Shown here: piece after piece, positions 26,540 to 35,511 of the stretch
How the letters are laid out: each line of letters begins with the position of its first letter
How positions within the stretch are numbered: position 1 is the first letter of the stretch
NCBI RefSeq assembly: GCF_030186535.1
Contig: NZ_JASNVW010000006.1
Span: forward strand, 1 to 64,000
Source of the DNA: Ignisphaera cupida
GTDB taxonomy: Archaea > Thermoproteota > Thermoprotei_A > Sulfolobales > Ignisphaeraceae
Length of the DNA stretch: 64,000 nt
Direction: 5' to 3'
Notes under the pieces: generated by a model
Database searches by the model: none
Told to the model about the DNA's origin: nothing
What the model saw: only the letters and a program-made list of their open reading frames with translations
Position numbers and translations under genes: made by a program

Positions 26540-26731
26540 AATTAGTTAATGCATTATTCATAGACATTTGTTGATGGTAATTGAATAAGCTTAAGATTTT
26601 CTGTACTTCAGATGCAAGATAAGATTCTTGAAATCAAAAACAAGCAACTCATTTTATAGAGCCTAGTCATAAGGTGGAGATAACAAAATGTTTGCAATAC
26701 CTTATAGCATCTCTAGGTAGGTGATGTTGAA

Positions 26732-27901
26732 TTGGATTTTGCTCTTCCATATAGCATAAGGTTGTTTAAGGATCTTGGTTATGTTGTTAAAGGTGTTTCA
26801 AATTTTGATAAGGAATCCATTCTAATTGATGTTGTTGCTCAACCCAAGATAACACTTACATCAATTGGTGTAGGAAAGATTGTTGAAAGTATCAATTCTT
26901 GTGCTGAACCTGTAGTTGTGGGGAGTAAAGTTGTTTGTGAAGCAAATGGTTTTTCTCATACTGAATTTGGTATAGCTGTTAAAAGGTCGAAAAAAGGAGC
27001 AATTGTTAAATCTAAAAATTTTATAAAATCATGTGAAAAGGTTGCAACAGCTAAAATTGATGGTGCATTTATTGTAGCATGTTATGAGGATAAAAGCACC
27101 TCTATTTATTTAGCAACTTACGATGAACTAAAACTATTCGATAGAATATATAAAAAAGCTAGGCCAGATAAATGTAGTATAGGCTATAAAGCAGCTGCTT
27201 GTACCTTTGAGGATGGTAGAAGTGTAATTGTTGCACCACCAAGATTGATAGAAGTTGGTATGCCAATAGATGTAATAGCATATCAGGAGCCATTTGTATA
27301 TGGTTTTTCAAAGAATTGGATAGTGACTGTAGATGTATATTCGTTGGATATAAGACCCTGTATAAAAACAAAAAATGAAGTTAGATTTGTGGGATTTATA
27401 CAAGATTTACCAGTGTTTGAATCAAATAATAATATATACACATTAGAGGGGGGATCATTAGTAAAGAAAGCTATTATAGCAGGTTATGTATCAGCTTATG
27501 GAAATATAGTTGTGGATGATAGTGATGTAGTTCTTAAGATTATGAATGAATATGGTGAAATACTCTATAAAATACCAAAGGATAGTAACAGCAAATGCAT
27601 AGCTATGAAAGATGGTGTTGCATGTTTTAGAAAAACATGGATAGGTCTATTAGATTTTAATAGAAAAAGTAGAATACACATTGAGTTAAATTCTAACGGT
27701 ATTCACAAAATAAGTGTGAATACTGAAATTTACATAGTAATAAGGTACAGGAATAGGGAATTCTATGTGGAACCATTTAAAAAAATTGAAATATGTGATG
27801 AAAATGAAAATGTTTTAAAAGATCAATTATCCACACTTGAAATAGAACATCTTCTAGGAACTAATAACATTCTTGTTGAATCTAAGTTAAAAACTCACTA
27901 G
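26732..27901 (+). CDS. Hypothetical protein with paired cysteines, predicted beta-propeller
   Basis: 389 aa from TTG 26732, six bases after GGTGAT. No family recognised. Beta-strand-rich repeats about 45 residues long carry cysteine pairs at 57/69, 101/117, 148/157 and 289/298, as if each blade had an internal disulfide. No signal peptide or membrane span. It follows the pilus locus on the same strand after a 190-bp gap. Its pattern recalls the 757-aa protein beside the VirB4-like ATPase. An accessory role to the pilus is inferred from position only. Confidence 0.55.
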   Translation: MDFALPYSIRLFKDLGYVVKGVSNFDKESILIDVVAQPKITLTSIGVGKIVESINSCAEPVVVGSKVVCEANGFSHTEFGIAVKRSKKGAIVKSKNFIKSCEKVATAKIDGAFIVACYEDKSTSIYLATYDELKLFDRIYKKARPDKCSIGYKAAACTFEDGRSVIVAPPRLIEVGMPIDVIAYQEPFVYGFSKNWIVTVDVYSLDIRPCIKTKNEVRFVGFIQDLPVFESNNNIYTLEGGSLVKKAIIAGYVSAYGNIVVDDSDVVLKIMNEYGEILYKIPKDSNSKCIAMKDGVACFRKTWIGLLDFNRKSRIHIELNSNGIHKISVNTEIYIVIRYRNREFYVEPFKKIEICDENENVLKDQLSTLEIEHLLGTNNILVESKLKTH

Positions 27902-28004
27902 AATGAGCTAGTAACTTGTTTATTTTTCACTTAGCATCTTTGCATAATTAATATAGATATGTAAGGTTGTAGTAAAAAGGAATGATTTAAAAAACATAGC
28001 TGCA

Positions 28005-28535
28005 TTATTGCACAGGTAGCTTTGGTAAATTAACACCTTTTTGCCCTTGGTATCTGCCTGCATATGGCTTCTGAATAGGTGTTGTAACTTTTGAAAATAC
28101 TACATGAAGGAACCTGGTATTCTTTTTAATTTTAATTGGAAATGTTGATGTATGTATCTCTATTGTTATCTGGCCCTCAAATCCTCCATCAATTATTGTG
28201 GGTGGTATTGATAAACCCATTCTAGCAAATGTTGATCTAAGTTCCACAAATGCCATGAGCTCTGGAGGAACTTTTACATATTCAACAGTTGTAGCCAGGT
28301 ATATTTTTCTCGGCTCAAAAATAAATTCATCAGCTTTAAAGCATCTATAAAATTTAGTTATATTAACATAAGGATCATAAGGATCTAAAACATCATTAAT
28401 TTCACTTAGTACACATATTTCGTCTCCAATTCTTAAATCTAAACCATTTTCCCTAACAATATCATCTGAAAAAGGTATTATCTTTAATCTCTCACTCTTT
28501 ATGTAATTAATTAAATCAAAGTCAGAAAGTATCAT
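28005..28535 (-). CDS. dcd: dCTP deaminase
   Basis: 176 aa trimeric enzyme converting dCTP to dUTP and ammonia in dTTP synthesis. Family motifs: RENGLDLRIGDEI near 28, ELRSTFARMGL near 107-117 (Arg-Ser), and IIDGGFEGQITIEI near 127 with the catalytic Glu. C-terminal RYQGQKGVN closes the active site. Full length for archaeal Dcd. First of a compact minus-strand group only in position; the gene downstream in the group is unrelated by function. Confidence 0.92.
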   Translation of the reverse strand: MILSDFDLINYIKSERLKIIPFSDDIVRENGLDLRIGDEICVLSEINDVLDPYDPYVNITKFYRCFKADEFIFEPRKIYLATTVEYVKVPPELMAFVELRSTFARMGLSIPPTIIDGGFEGQITIEIHTSTFPIKIKKNTRFLHVVFSKVTTPIQKPYAGRYQGQKGVNLPKLPVQ

Positions 28536-28567
28536 AATCTATACACCTTCAATAATTCCAACTATCT

Positions 28568-29224
28568 TTAGTATTTGCATTTTTTACTTAGTTCACTAGC
28601 AAGATCACGTTCTTTTATATCACCATAGGGTTTTTCTTCATAAAATATTCTTCCTTCATATATAAAGATCTTTGTTTTATTATCATACCAGCAATCAGGT
28701 TCCAAACCAGCTTTTAAACATCCTTCGGCAAGAAATGTTTCAACATCCCAGCAATAATCTATTGGCACCTGTGGTAGCAGTGTTCCTGTGTTCCAACCTC
28801 TTGAAATTATTATACCATGCTTTCCAATGATTATATCCTTCATCGGATTCTTTGTAAGCATTGGAGGTGAAAGAATAGAAACTTCTATAACTATATTCTC
28901 AAGCTCCTCCTCTTTTAATGGAGGAAAACGTGGATCCTCAGTTGCTGCTGCAATAGCAGATTCTATAACTATTCTTGCTAATGATGAAATGGGTTGTAAA
29001 AATCCTATGCATCCTCTAAGCTCCTTCTCACTTGTTCCTACAATTCTTTCTATAGTTACGAAAGCCATTCCACGTCTCATGAACTTTTTATCAATTAGCT
29101 TATCAGGTTCCATTTTGATGCCTTTTTTTATATATTCTTCTATTGCTTTTCTGGCTAGTCTAACTAAATATACTCCATCCTCAATTGATAATTCACTAGG
29201 TAAAATTACATCACTTTGGCTCAT
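28568..29224 (-). CDS. AMMECR1-domain protein
   Basis: 218 aa. Contains the diagnostic LRGCIGF motif near residue 76 and EDPRFPPLKEEEL near 105, the core of the AMMECR1/TIGR00296 family found across archaea and eukaryotes. Biochemical activity of the family remains uncertain; it has been proposed to act on or bind nucleic acids. The start overlaps the preceding Mut7-C gene by 14 bases, so cotranslation is likely. Confidence 0.88.
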   Translation of the reverse strand: MSQSDVILPSELSIEDGVYLVRLARKAIEEYIKKGIKMEPDKLIDKKFMRRGMAFVTIERIVGTSEKELRGCIGFLQPISSLARIVIESAIAAATEDPRFPPLKEEELENIVIEVSILSPPMLTKNPMKDIIIGKHGIIISRGWNTGTLLPQVPIDYCWDVETFLAEGCLKAGLEPDCWYDNKTKIFIYEGRIFYEEKPYGDIKERDLASELSKKCKY

Positions 29225-29771
29225 TATTATTACCCGTATTAACTACATTAACTTTTTTCATAGCAATAGTTATGTTTTCCAGTACATTAACTTTTCTAAT
29301 CTTAGCTTTTTCCAGTACTTCAGTAATTGTTTTCCAATGATTTCCTTGCCAATAAACCTTCTTACAAGAGGGACAAAGCCAAAATTCCTTATATTTTAAC
29401 ACAATATTTTTAGAGACTCTATGCGCAACATCAATTATGGAGGTTGTATAGCGAAGTGGTGTATTACAGTTTGGACATCTAGTATCGTTTTTATTGAATT
29501 CTAATTGAATGTTAAATCTTGCAGAAAGCTCTGCCAAAACCACACTTATGTCGGGATCTTCAACAAAAAATGTTCTTACATGTAACTTTTTAGCTCTATT
29601 GAAAAGACCTTGATCTCTAGTTATCAAAATTCTATCCTCGTTTTTAGCTATCTTCAAAAGCTTCCAATCATCTATTTTTCGATAGTATAATGTATCATAA
29701 CCTAAAAGTCTTAGCCAACGAGCTACGTGACCAAGCATCGAATCTACTACAAATCTTGGATTGCTCGGCAT
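29211..29771 (-). CDS. Mut7-C RNase domain protein (PIN-like with zinc ribbon)
   Basis: 186 aa. N-terminal PIN-like part: RFVVDSMLGHVARWLRLLGYDT and ILITRDQGLFNRA place the conserved acidic residues. C-terminal zinc ribbon CPNCNTPL...CPSCKKVYWQGNHW. This is the COG1656/Mut7-C arrangement, predicted ribonuclease. GGAGGT lies five bases before ATG 29771, one of the strongest ribosome sites in the window. Overlaps the AMMECR1 gene downstream. Confidence 0.85.
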   Translation of the reverse strand: MPSNPRFVVDSMLGHVARWLRLLGYDTLYYRKIDDWKLLKIAKNEDRILITRDQGLFNRAKKLHVRTFFVEDPDISVVLAELSARFNIQLEFNKNDTRCPNCNTPLRYTTSIIDVAHRVSKNIVLKYKEFWLCPSCKKVYWQGNHWKTITEVLEKAKIRKVNVLENITIAMKKVNVVNTGNNNEPK

Positions 29772-29875
29772 TAATTACCTCCTTTTTAAAGTTGAATGAG
29801 TTAATCTTTACTATCATTAAAAACTATTTTGTGGAACTATTATAGTTTCTGTACTCAAACAATGTCTTACCCTTC

Positions 29876-30508
29876 TTAATTTTTTTTATGCAATACTTTG
29901 TCTATGGTACTCCAAGACCTTCTAACTATTGGTGGTATCTCTCCATGTGTTACATAATACTTTTTTAACCAGTCAATCGTTTTTCTATCACTTGGATAAC
30001 CACTTCCCACATCTCCATAGACTTTGCTTAACTGTTTTATATGTTCATCACGCAAAACTTTTGCAACTATACTTGCAGCCTCTACAACAGCATATTTAGA
30101 ATCTGCCTTGAATTCTACAATGACTTTTGCTCTAATATTCAATGAACTTATCTTTTCCTCAATTCTCTTAGGATTGGTGAAGGCATCAATGTAAATTTCC
30201 TCTATATCAATGATTCTACATGCTTTTTTAACAATATTTAGAATTGTGCTCATTTCTAAGCTATTAATATTGTATTCATCTATTTGACTAGGCTGTATCC
30301 TACTAGTAATTACAAGTGATGATAGAGAAAGTATTATGGGAAATAGCTTTTCTCTTTTTTGTTTTGCTAGTTTTTTACTATCGTTTACACCGAGGCTATT
30401 TAGTATAGGCAGAAACTTTTCTTCTATTGCAACCAAGGCTATAAACATGTCACCTACGAGTGGACCTCTTCCAGCCTCATCAATTCCAGCTATAATTTTT
30501 GTCTTCAT
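29876..30508 (-). CDS. rnhB: Ribonuclease HII
   Basis: 210 aa. Removes RNA from RNA-DNA hybrids and excises misincorporated ribonucleotides. Metal-binding motif GIDEAGRGPLVGD at 8-20, LGVNDSKKL near 40, YIDAFTN near 106, and KYAVVEAASIVAKVLRDE near 138: all four acidic positions of the family are present. The ATG at 30508 directly follows the stop of the DUF354 gene (no intervening base), so the two are cotranscribed. Confidence 0.94.
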   Translation of the reverse strand: MKTKIIAGIDEAGRGPLVGDMFIALVAIEEKFLPILNSLGVNDSKKLAKQKREKLFPIILSLSSLVITSRIQPSQIDEYNINSLEMSTILNIVKKACRIIDIEEIYIDAFTNPKRIEEKISSLNIRAKVIVEFKADSKYAVVEAASIVAKVLRDEHIKQLSKVYGDVGSGYPSDRKTIDWLKKYYVTHGEIPPIVRRSWSTIDKVLHKKN

Positions 30509-31585
30509 CTATTTTGCCTCTTTACTAAACATTTCTAATATTTTCAAGGAAACTTCTGACGGTATTTCAAACATTTTTATTTTTTCCTTAGCATGCATTT
30601 TGTATAGTTCTAGCTGCTCCGTTGAAATATTTAGCAGTTGATTAAATATATTAAGAGCTTTCTGCAAATCTGATATATGATAAAGTGGAAAGCCCCAGTT
30701 CGATACGCATTCATTCACATATAGCTTTGTTGGAAATAAACATATGCCTGGAGTTCCAAGCAATGCTGATTCTCTTGCCATTGTTCCTCCACCTGTGACT
30801 ACTAACCTGGCATAGTAACTAAGTTTTGAAGCATCCACATCTACCATATTGCTTGGTATGATAAATTCTCTATATTCTTTAAATTTATGCTGCAAATAGT
30901 CATTATGATACCTAGGTAAGTAAACTACTTTGTATCCTTTACTAATGGCAGATTTAATAATCTTCTCAAATACTTCAATAACATCTTCTTTTTGTGTATT
31001 ATAATACGATGCTTTTATCTCTGGAGGCCTAATCACTATGTATTCATAAGGTTTCAAGTTCCATCTGTCTATATAGCTTGGATCTGGAGAAAATTTCCTA
31101 ATCCACTCTAGCTCATCTACACCATTGAATTGAACAATAATTGTTTCTTCTCTAACTATGTATCTTTCTATTTCCTCTTTTGGAATACAGGAAGAAAATA
31201 TCACCGCCCTAGCCAAAGGCAGCGAAAGTTTTGATGGAGCCTTGCTATGTGGACTATCAGTAAAAGCTATGTAGGGTTTTCCCAATCCAAAAGCTATCCT
31301 AGATGCTACAGGATTGGGAAATGCCATTAGAAAATCAAACTCAGGTAAAACTTCAAGTAAGGCCAGAGTTCTCTTTGCTTCTTCAGCAATCTTATCTTTG
31401 AGACTTTCAGCATATATACCAATAACATTATACTCTAAACCGATGCTCTTTAAAACAGAGACTGTGTAATCATAATTTCTAGCTGTAATAAAAACCTTGA
31501 ACCCTCTTTCCCTTAGAACAAGTGACATATAGCCAAACAACTTTGCTTGCTTTGGCGTTAGAACATCCATCCATATCGTTATCAA
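30509..31585 (-). CDS. DUF354-family protein (glycosyltransferase-B-like fold)
   Basis: 358 aa. N-terminal TIWMDVLTPKQAKLFGYM and C-terminal VVTGGGTMARESALLGTPG are the typical start and the conserved glycine-rich segment of DUF354, related in fold to UDP-GlcNAc 2-epimerase and MurG. No catalytic role has been firmly set for the family. TTG 31585 is chosen because an internal ATG at 31570 would cut the first strand. Directly abuts rnhB. Confidence 0.82.
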   Translation of the reverse strand: MITIWMDVLTPKQAKLFGYMSLVLRERGFKVFITARNYDYTVSVLKSIGLEYNVIGIYAESLKDKIAEEAKRTLALLEVLPEFDFLMAFPNPVASRIAFGLGKPYIAFTDSPHSKAPSKLSLPLARAVIFSSCIPKEEIERYIVREETIIVQFNGVDELEWIRKFSPDPSYIDRWNLKPYEYIVIRPPEIKASYYNTQKEDVIEVFEKIIKSAISKGYKVVYLPRYHNDYLQHKFKEYREFIIPSNMVDVDASKLSYYARLVVTGGGTMARESALLGTPGICLFPTKLYVNECVSNWGFPLYHISDLQKALNIFNQLLNISTEQLELYKMHAKEKIKMFEIPSEVSLKILEMFSKEAK

Positions 31586-31689
31586 TTTCCTTTACCAACA
31601 TTAAATTAAATACGTTTCTAAATAAGTTTATAATGAAATGCATATTTCAGAACTAATTTAGTAGTTAATTGAGTTAGGGTGAAAATATT

Positions 31690-33078
31690 ATGACAAAAAC
31701 AATTGAAAGAAAGCTGTTTGGAACTGATGGTGTTAGATGGATTGTAGATAAGGAGGATATATCGTTTCCACTAAGACTATCAATGGCTATTGGTAGTTAC
31801 TTCCCCCCTGGTTCTAGAGCTCTAGTAGGTAAAGATGCAAGAATAGGCAACAACTTAATTTACCATCTTGTTATTGCTGGTCTAGTTTCGACAGGTACTA
31901 AAGTTTATGATGCTGGCTTTACACCAACACCAGCTCTGCAATACTGTGTTAAAGAATGTGGTTTTGACTATGGTGTTGTTGTTACTGCAAGTCATAATCC
32001 TCCAGAATGGGTTGGTATAAAAGTTGTTTTAAGCGATGGTATAGAGGCTCCACCTGAAATTGACATGGAGATAGAGTCAATATTATTTGAATCTAAATTT
32101 AGAAAAGCTTCATGGCACGATCTAAGATCTGTAGAGAGATTTGATGTGGCAATAGATTATTATATAACTGGTATCAAGAAGCATTTCGATGCTGAAAAGT
32201 TTAGAAAGAAAGAGATGAAGGTTGTGGTAGATTGCGCTAATAGTGTTTCAGTATTTACAACACCAAGGCTATTAAAAGAACTTGGGTTAAAGGTTTTAAC
32301 AATTAATGCTGATGTTGGTCTACCTTACAGATTTTATGAACCAACACCAGAAACACTATCGGATTTAATGAAAATTGTTAAAGCCGTTAATGCTGATTTT
32401 GGTGTAGCGCATGATGGTGATGGTGATAGAGCCATTTTTATTGATAATGAGGGTAGATTTGTTGATGGAACTATATCAGCAATAATAATGAGTAACTATG
32501 TTGCGAAAAAACATGCAAATCTTCCCAAAAGAATTGTTACAGCAATTTCTACAAGCCACATTTTAACTGATAAATACTTCATTAAAAATGGTATAGATGT
32601 TGTTTGGACAAGGGTAGGTTTCTTAAATATAGCTAGAAAAATTGTTGAACTTGGTGGAGCAATTTCAGGTTTTGAAGATAATGGAGGATTTGCCTATGTA
32701 CCATTTCAGTTAGTACGTGATGGAACAGCTGCAGCAGCCTTAATGGCCAACATACTTATCGAAAATGGTGAGAAACTTTCAAATATTGTTGATGCAATTC
32801 AAAAACCATTTATATTAAGAACAAAGATTCCAATTTCAAATAGAGAAGAAGGGTTGGCTATCGTAGAGTCTCTAAAGGATTACTACAAATCATATAAAAT
32901 AATTGATATAGATGGAATAAAGGTTATTATGAATAATGCATCATTTCTTGTAAGACCAAGTGGAACAGAACCTTTGCTAAGAATAGCTGTAGAATCATGG
33001 GATGAAGAAACGTCAAAAGATATTCTCTCTGAGCTGCTAAGCAAAATTGAAGAAGTTAAGAAGAGGCTAGAAAAATGA
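31690..33078 (+). CDS. glmM: Phosphoglucosamine mutase / phosphomannomutase family enzyme
   Basis: 462 aa alpha-D-phosphohexomutase. Phosphoserine loop TASHNPP with Ser101, metal loop DGDGDR near 244, sugar-binding GFEDNGG near 330, and phosphate-binding RPSGTEP near 425: complete. In archaea this group isomerises glucosamine 6-phosphate to 1-phosphate for UDP-GlcNAc, or mannose or glucose phosphates; the substrate cannot be decided from sequence alone. It overlaps a Trm112-like gene by four bases. Confidence 0.88.
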   Translation: MTKTIERKLFGTDGVRWIVDKEDISFPLRLSMAIGSYFPPGSRALVGKDARIGNNLIYHLVIAGLVSTGTKVYDAGFTPTPALQYCVKECGFDYGVVVTASHNPPEWVGIKVVLSDGIEAPPEIDMEIESILFESKFRKASWHDLRSVERFDVAIDYYITGIKKHFDAEKFRKKEMKVVVDCANSVSVFTTPRLLKELGLKVLTINADVGLPYRFYEPTPETLSDLMKIVKAVNADFGVAHDGDGDRAIFIDNEGRFVDGTISAIIMSNYVAKKHANLPKRIVTAISTSHILTDKYFIKNGIDVVWTRVGFLNIARKIVELGGAISGFEDNGGFAYVPFQLVRDGTAAAALMANILIENGEKLSNIVDAIQKPFILRTKIPISNREEGLAIVESLKDYYKSYKIIDIDGIKVIMNNASFLVRPSGTEPLLRIAVESWDEETSKDILSELLSKIEEVKKRLEK

Positions 33079-33488
33079 AGTATAGACTCCTCAACTACTT
33101 GGCATGCCCTTATTGCAAAGATAAAGGTTTTCCACTAAAATTAGTTGTGATAGAAATAGCAAAGTATGAAAGTAGAAAAATACCTCAAAATGTTCAAATA
33201 CCTCTTTGCGATCTGTACTGCTCATATAAGAATGGATTTGTAAAGGAGTTAACTGAAAAGGGCATTGAAATACCATGTAATGAATGTATAAAGATTGAGG
33301 TGAAAACAGGAGTACTTTACTGCAATAATTGTAGTAGATGGTATCCCATAATAGATGAGATTCCTCGTTTACTTCCAGATAGCTATAGGAAGAAGAGTGA
33401 AGATTTGGAATTTCTTAGCATGTACAAAGATAAGGTGCCAGAGGAAATTAAAATGAATGGAAAACCATATAACTTATTAAGTAAATAA
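33075..33488 (+). CDS. Trm112-like zinc protein
   Basis: 137 aa. Start MKYRLLNYLACPYC, a second pair CNECIK and CNNCSRWYPIIDEIPRLLP give the zinc-binding Trm112/YcaR layout, with a longer insertion between the cysteine pairs than usual. Trm112 activates methyltransferases acting on tRNA, rRNA and release factor. Coupled by ATGA overlap to the GlmM-like gene, with no methyltransferase next to it. Confidence 0.75.
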   Translation: MKYRLLNYLACPYCKDKGFPLKLVVIEIAKYESRKIPQNVQIPLCDLYCSYKNGFVKELTEKGIEIPCNECIKIEVKTGVLYCNNCSRWYPIIDEIPRLLPDSYRKKSEDLEFLSMYKDKVPEEIKMNGKPYNLLSK

Positions 33489-33549
33489 CGCTGTATAAGT
33501 TACACAAATTTGGCGTGAATCAAAATAATATGTTGAGGTGTAGTGTAAA

Positions 33550-33966
33550 ATGTCATCAATGTATGATAGTCTGACTCAATGGATTGAAATGCAGAAAAAG
33601 GTTAAACAGTGGTTTAGTAATGTAAATGATAATGCAAAGAAAGGTGATAGGCTAGAATTGATATTGTATACTAGAATGGCATTTCAGCACATGATTAGAA
33701 CACTTAGAGCTTTTGATAACTGGCTTCAAGATCCTTTTATTATTAGTAATATGCCTAAAGAAGAACTCGAATTTGTGTGGACTACCATCTACAATATACT
33801 ACAACAACTAATAGATCTTGATATTAAACACACGTCTGAGTTTAGAGATTATATAGCTAAGTTAGAAAAGGAAGGTAAGCTAAGCCCTTTATTATTAGAA
33901 CTATTTGGCGAAGGTATTGGTCAGAGAAGAAGAGGGGAACGTGAAAGAGTCTCATTATCAATATAA
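33550..33966 (+). CDS. Conserved crenarchaeal helical protein (possibly DUF2153)
   Basis: 138 aa, mostly helical, with aromatic-rich start SLTQWIEMQKKVKQWF and LRAFDNWLQDPFIISNM. It resembles the small crenarchaeal family DUF2153, an assignment from memory of pattern and length only. Function unknown. Basic C-terminal tail RRRGERERV. Follows the Trm112-like gene after 60 bp on the same strand. Confidence 0.55.
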   Translation: MSSMYDSLTQWIEMQKKVKQWFSNVNDNAKKGDRLELILYTRMAFQHMIRTLRAFDNWLQDPFIISNMPKEELEFVWTTIYNILQQLIDLDIKHTSEFRDYIAKLEKEGKLSPLLLELFGEGIGQRRRGERERVSLSI

Positions 33967-34171
33967 TAAAGTTTTTATGTCTAAACACCTAATACTGTAA
34001 ATTGCAACAAATTTTGCTAATTTTTAAATTGTCTTAATTATGATTTTAACATTTTGGAGAATAAGAGAAGTATGAAAATTTTTGCTAAAACATAGATTAT
34101 AATAAATAGTTTGAATTTAAATGAAACCTAGTAGAAATCTTTATCGCTATTAAATGATAAACGTCTTATTT

Positions 34172-34651
34172 TTATCTCTTTCTAATTTGTTGCATAATTT
34201 GTGTTGCTGTTGCAACTTCTTCATCTATTGCAACCACCTTTGTCTTTAATTCTTCCACTGTACCTAAGATCTCAGATAATTTCTTGTCAACAGTTTGTAT
34301 TGTTTCTAAAAACTCTTTACCTTTGCTTGTTAATTGAAGCTTCTTAGTTTTTGGATCTGTTTCAATTAAACCTACATATAGTAATGCTTTGATATCTTCA
34401 AGTAGTTCTCTAACAATTATTCTATTACCTAGCTTTACTATTGTATATCCTAAGTTCACTCCTTTTTCATCGTTAAGTATTGTTATTAGATGAGTTAATC
34501 CTTTTTCACTAACGCTATTAAGTGTTTTTATCATGTATAGTAATGTTAATTTTCGTCTATCGTTTCTTATTGCATCAATTGTAACAACTTGAGTTGAAAA
34601 TACCTTGAGTTCTTTTGTTTTTTGCTGTTGTGTTTGTTGTTTCTCAGGCAT
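34172..34651 (-). CDS. Hypothetical winged-helix-like protein with coiled-coil tail
   Basis: 159 aa. Gln-rich N-terminus, then a winged-helix-like region at about 30-115 (LLYMIKTLNSVSEKGLTHLI, LYVGLIETDPKTKKLQLTSKG), then a heptad-patterned helix at about 115-155 (LSEILGTVEELKTKVVAIDE). DNA binding is plausible but no family is recognised. It starts 17 bases after the membrane protein gene and is the last gene of the mannosyltransferase operon. The downstream 205-bp gap is AT-rich and holds nothing I recognise. Confidence 0.6.
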   Translation of the reverse strand: MPEKQQTQQQKTKELKVFSTQVVTIDAIRNDRRKLTLLYMIKTLNSVSEKGLTHLITILNDEKGVNLGYTIVKLGNRIIVRELLEDIKALLYVGLIETDPKTKKLQLTSKGKEFLETIQTVDKKLSEILGTVEELKTKVVAIDEEVATATQIMQQIRKR

Positions 34652-34668
34652 TTTTAATCACCAGTAGT

Positions 34669-35511
34669 CTACTTCACCTTACTAACATCAATAGTATACT
34701 TAATAAGCTCAGTAGCTTCATCACCATATACATTAGTAAAAATAGTTTCATCAATAATAGTATGATCTAGTCTTTTCCATTTTTTAGTAAGATCTTCAAT
34801 AATTGTTTTCAATGAGTTAATGGTATTGTAAATAAGTATCACTTTGTTTATAGCATCTTTATAGTTGCTTATTTGCTGAATTAAAAATATTGTTAATAGT
34901 ATTAATATTGCTGTGCTAAACAATAATTGAATGACGATTGTAGGAGTAAAAATTGTGTGAAGAGCTAAGCCAATAATTGAAGTTATTATAGAAGGAATGA
35001 ATGTTAAAGGCACTAAAATTATTGTTGTTAATAATTTCAGATGTAATGATAAAAACGAAGCTAATACAGTAAATAGAACAATGAATGTCAATGTTACAAA
35101 GCTAAGATTATTTACAATTTGAAGTAAATATAGTATGCTAAAAGATGCTATGCTTGTAATCATTGAGATTAGTATTGTAATTGCTAGAAATAACAAAGAC
35201 CTTTGTGTAGTCAATTTGAATTCTACACCTAGTTCTTTTACATAGTTAGAAATACCTCTTACTACATTTGATATAGAGTTTATGATGTCTTTAGTTTCAC
35301 TTTTTTCAATAGAATTTCTCAAATTAAAAATCTCTATATGGAGCTTATTTAGTATTTTCACTGCTTTTTTGGATACTAAAAACTGTTGGCTTTTTTCTAA
35401 CTCCTTCACAGAGTCTTTTAATTCATTGACGTTAACACCTAAAGTTGATATAGAATCAGCCAAAATGTTCAATACTTTGGATAAATCCTTTTCTAGTACC
35501 ATTGTTTTCAA
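34669..35511 (-). CDS. Membrane protein with cytoplasmic coiled coil
   Basis: 280 aa. Residues about 10-100 are helical and charged, coiled-coil-like (NELKDSVKELEKSQQFL); about 105-215 contain four or five closely packed membrane spans; the last 60 residues are soluble. TTG 35511 overlaps the mannosyltransferase stop (TTGA); an ATG at 35502 is possible. No family recognised. Cotranscribed with the PMT-type enzyme and the winged-helix-like protein. Confidence 0.6.
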   Translation of the reverse strand: MKTMVLEKDLSKVLNILADSISTLGVNVNELKDSVKELEKSQQFLVSKKAVKILNKLHIEIFNLRNSIEKSETKDIINSISNVVRGISNYVKELGVEFKLTTQRSLLFLAITILISMITSIASFSILYLLQIVNNLSFVTLTFIVLFTVLASFLSLHLKLLTTIILVPLTFIPSIITSIIGLALHTIFTPTIVIQLLFSTAILILLTIFLIQQISNYKDAINKVILIYNTINSLKTIIEDLTKKWKRLDHTIIDETIFTNVYGDEATELIKYTIDVSKVK

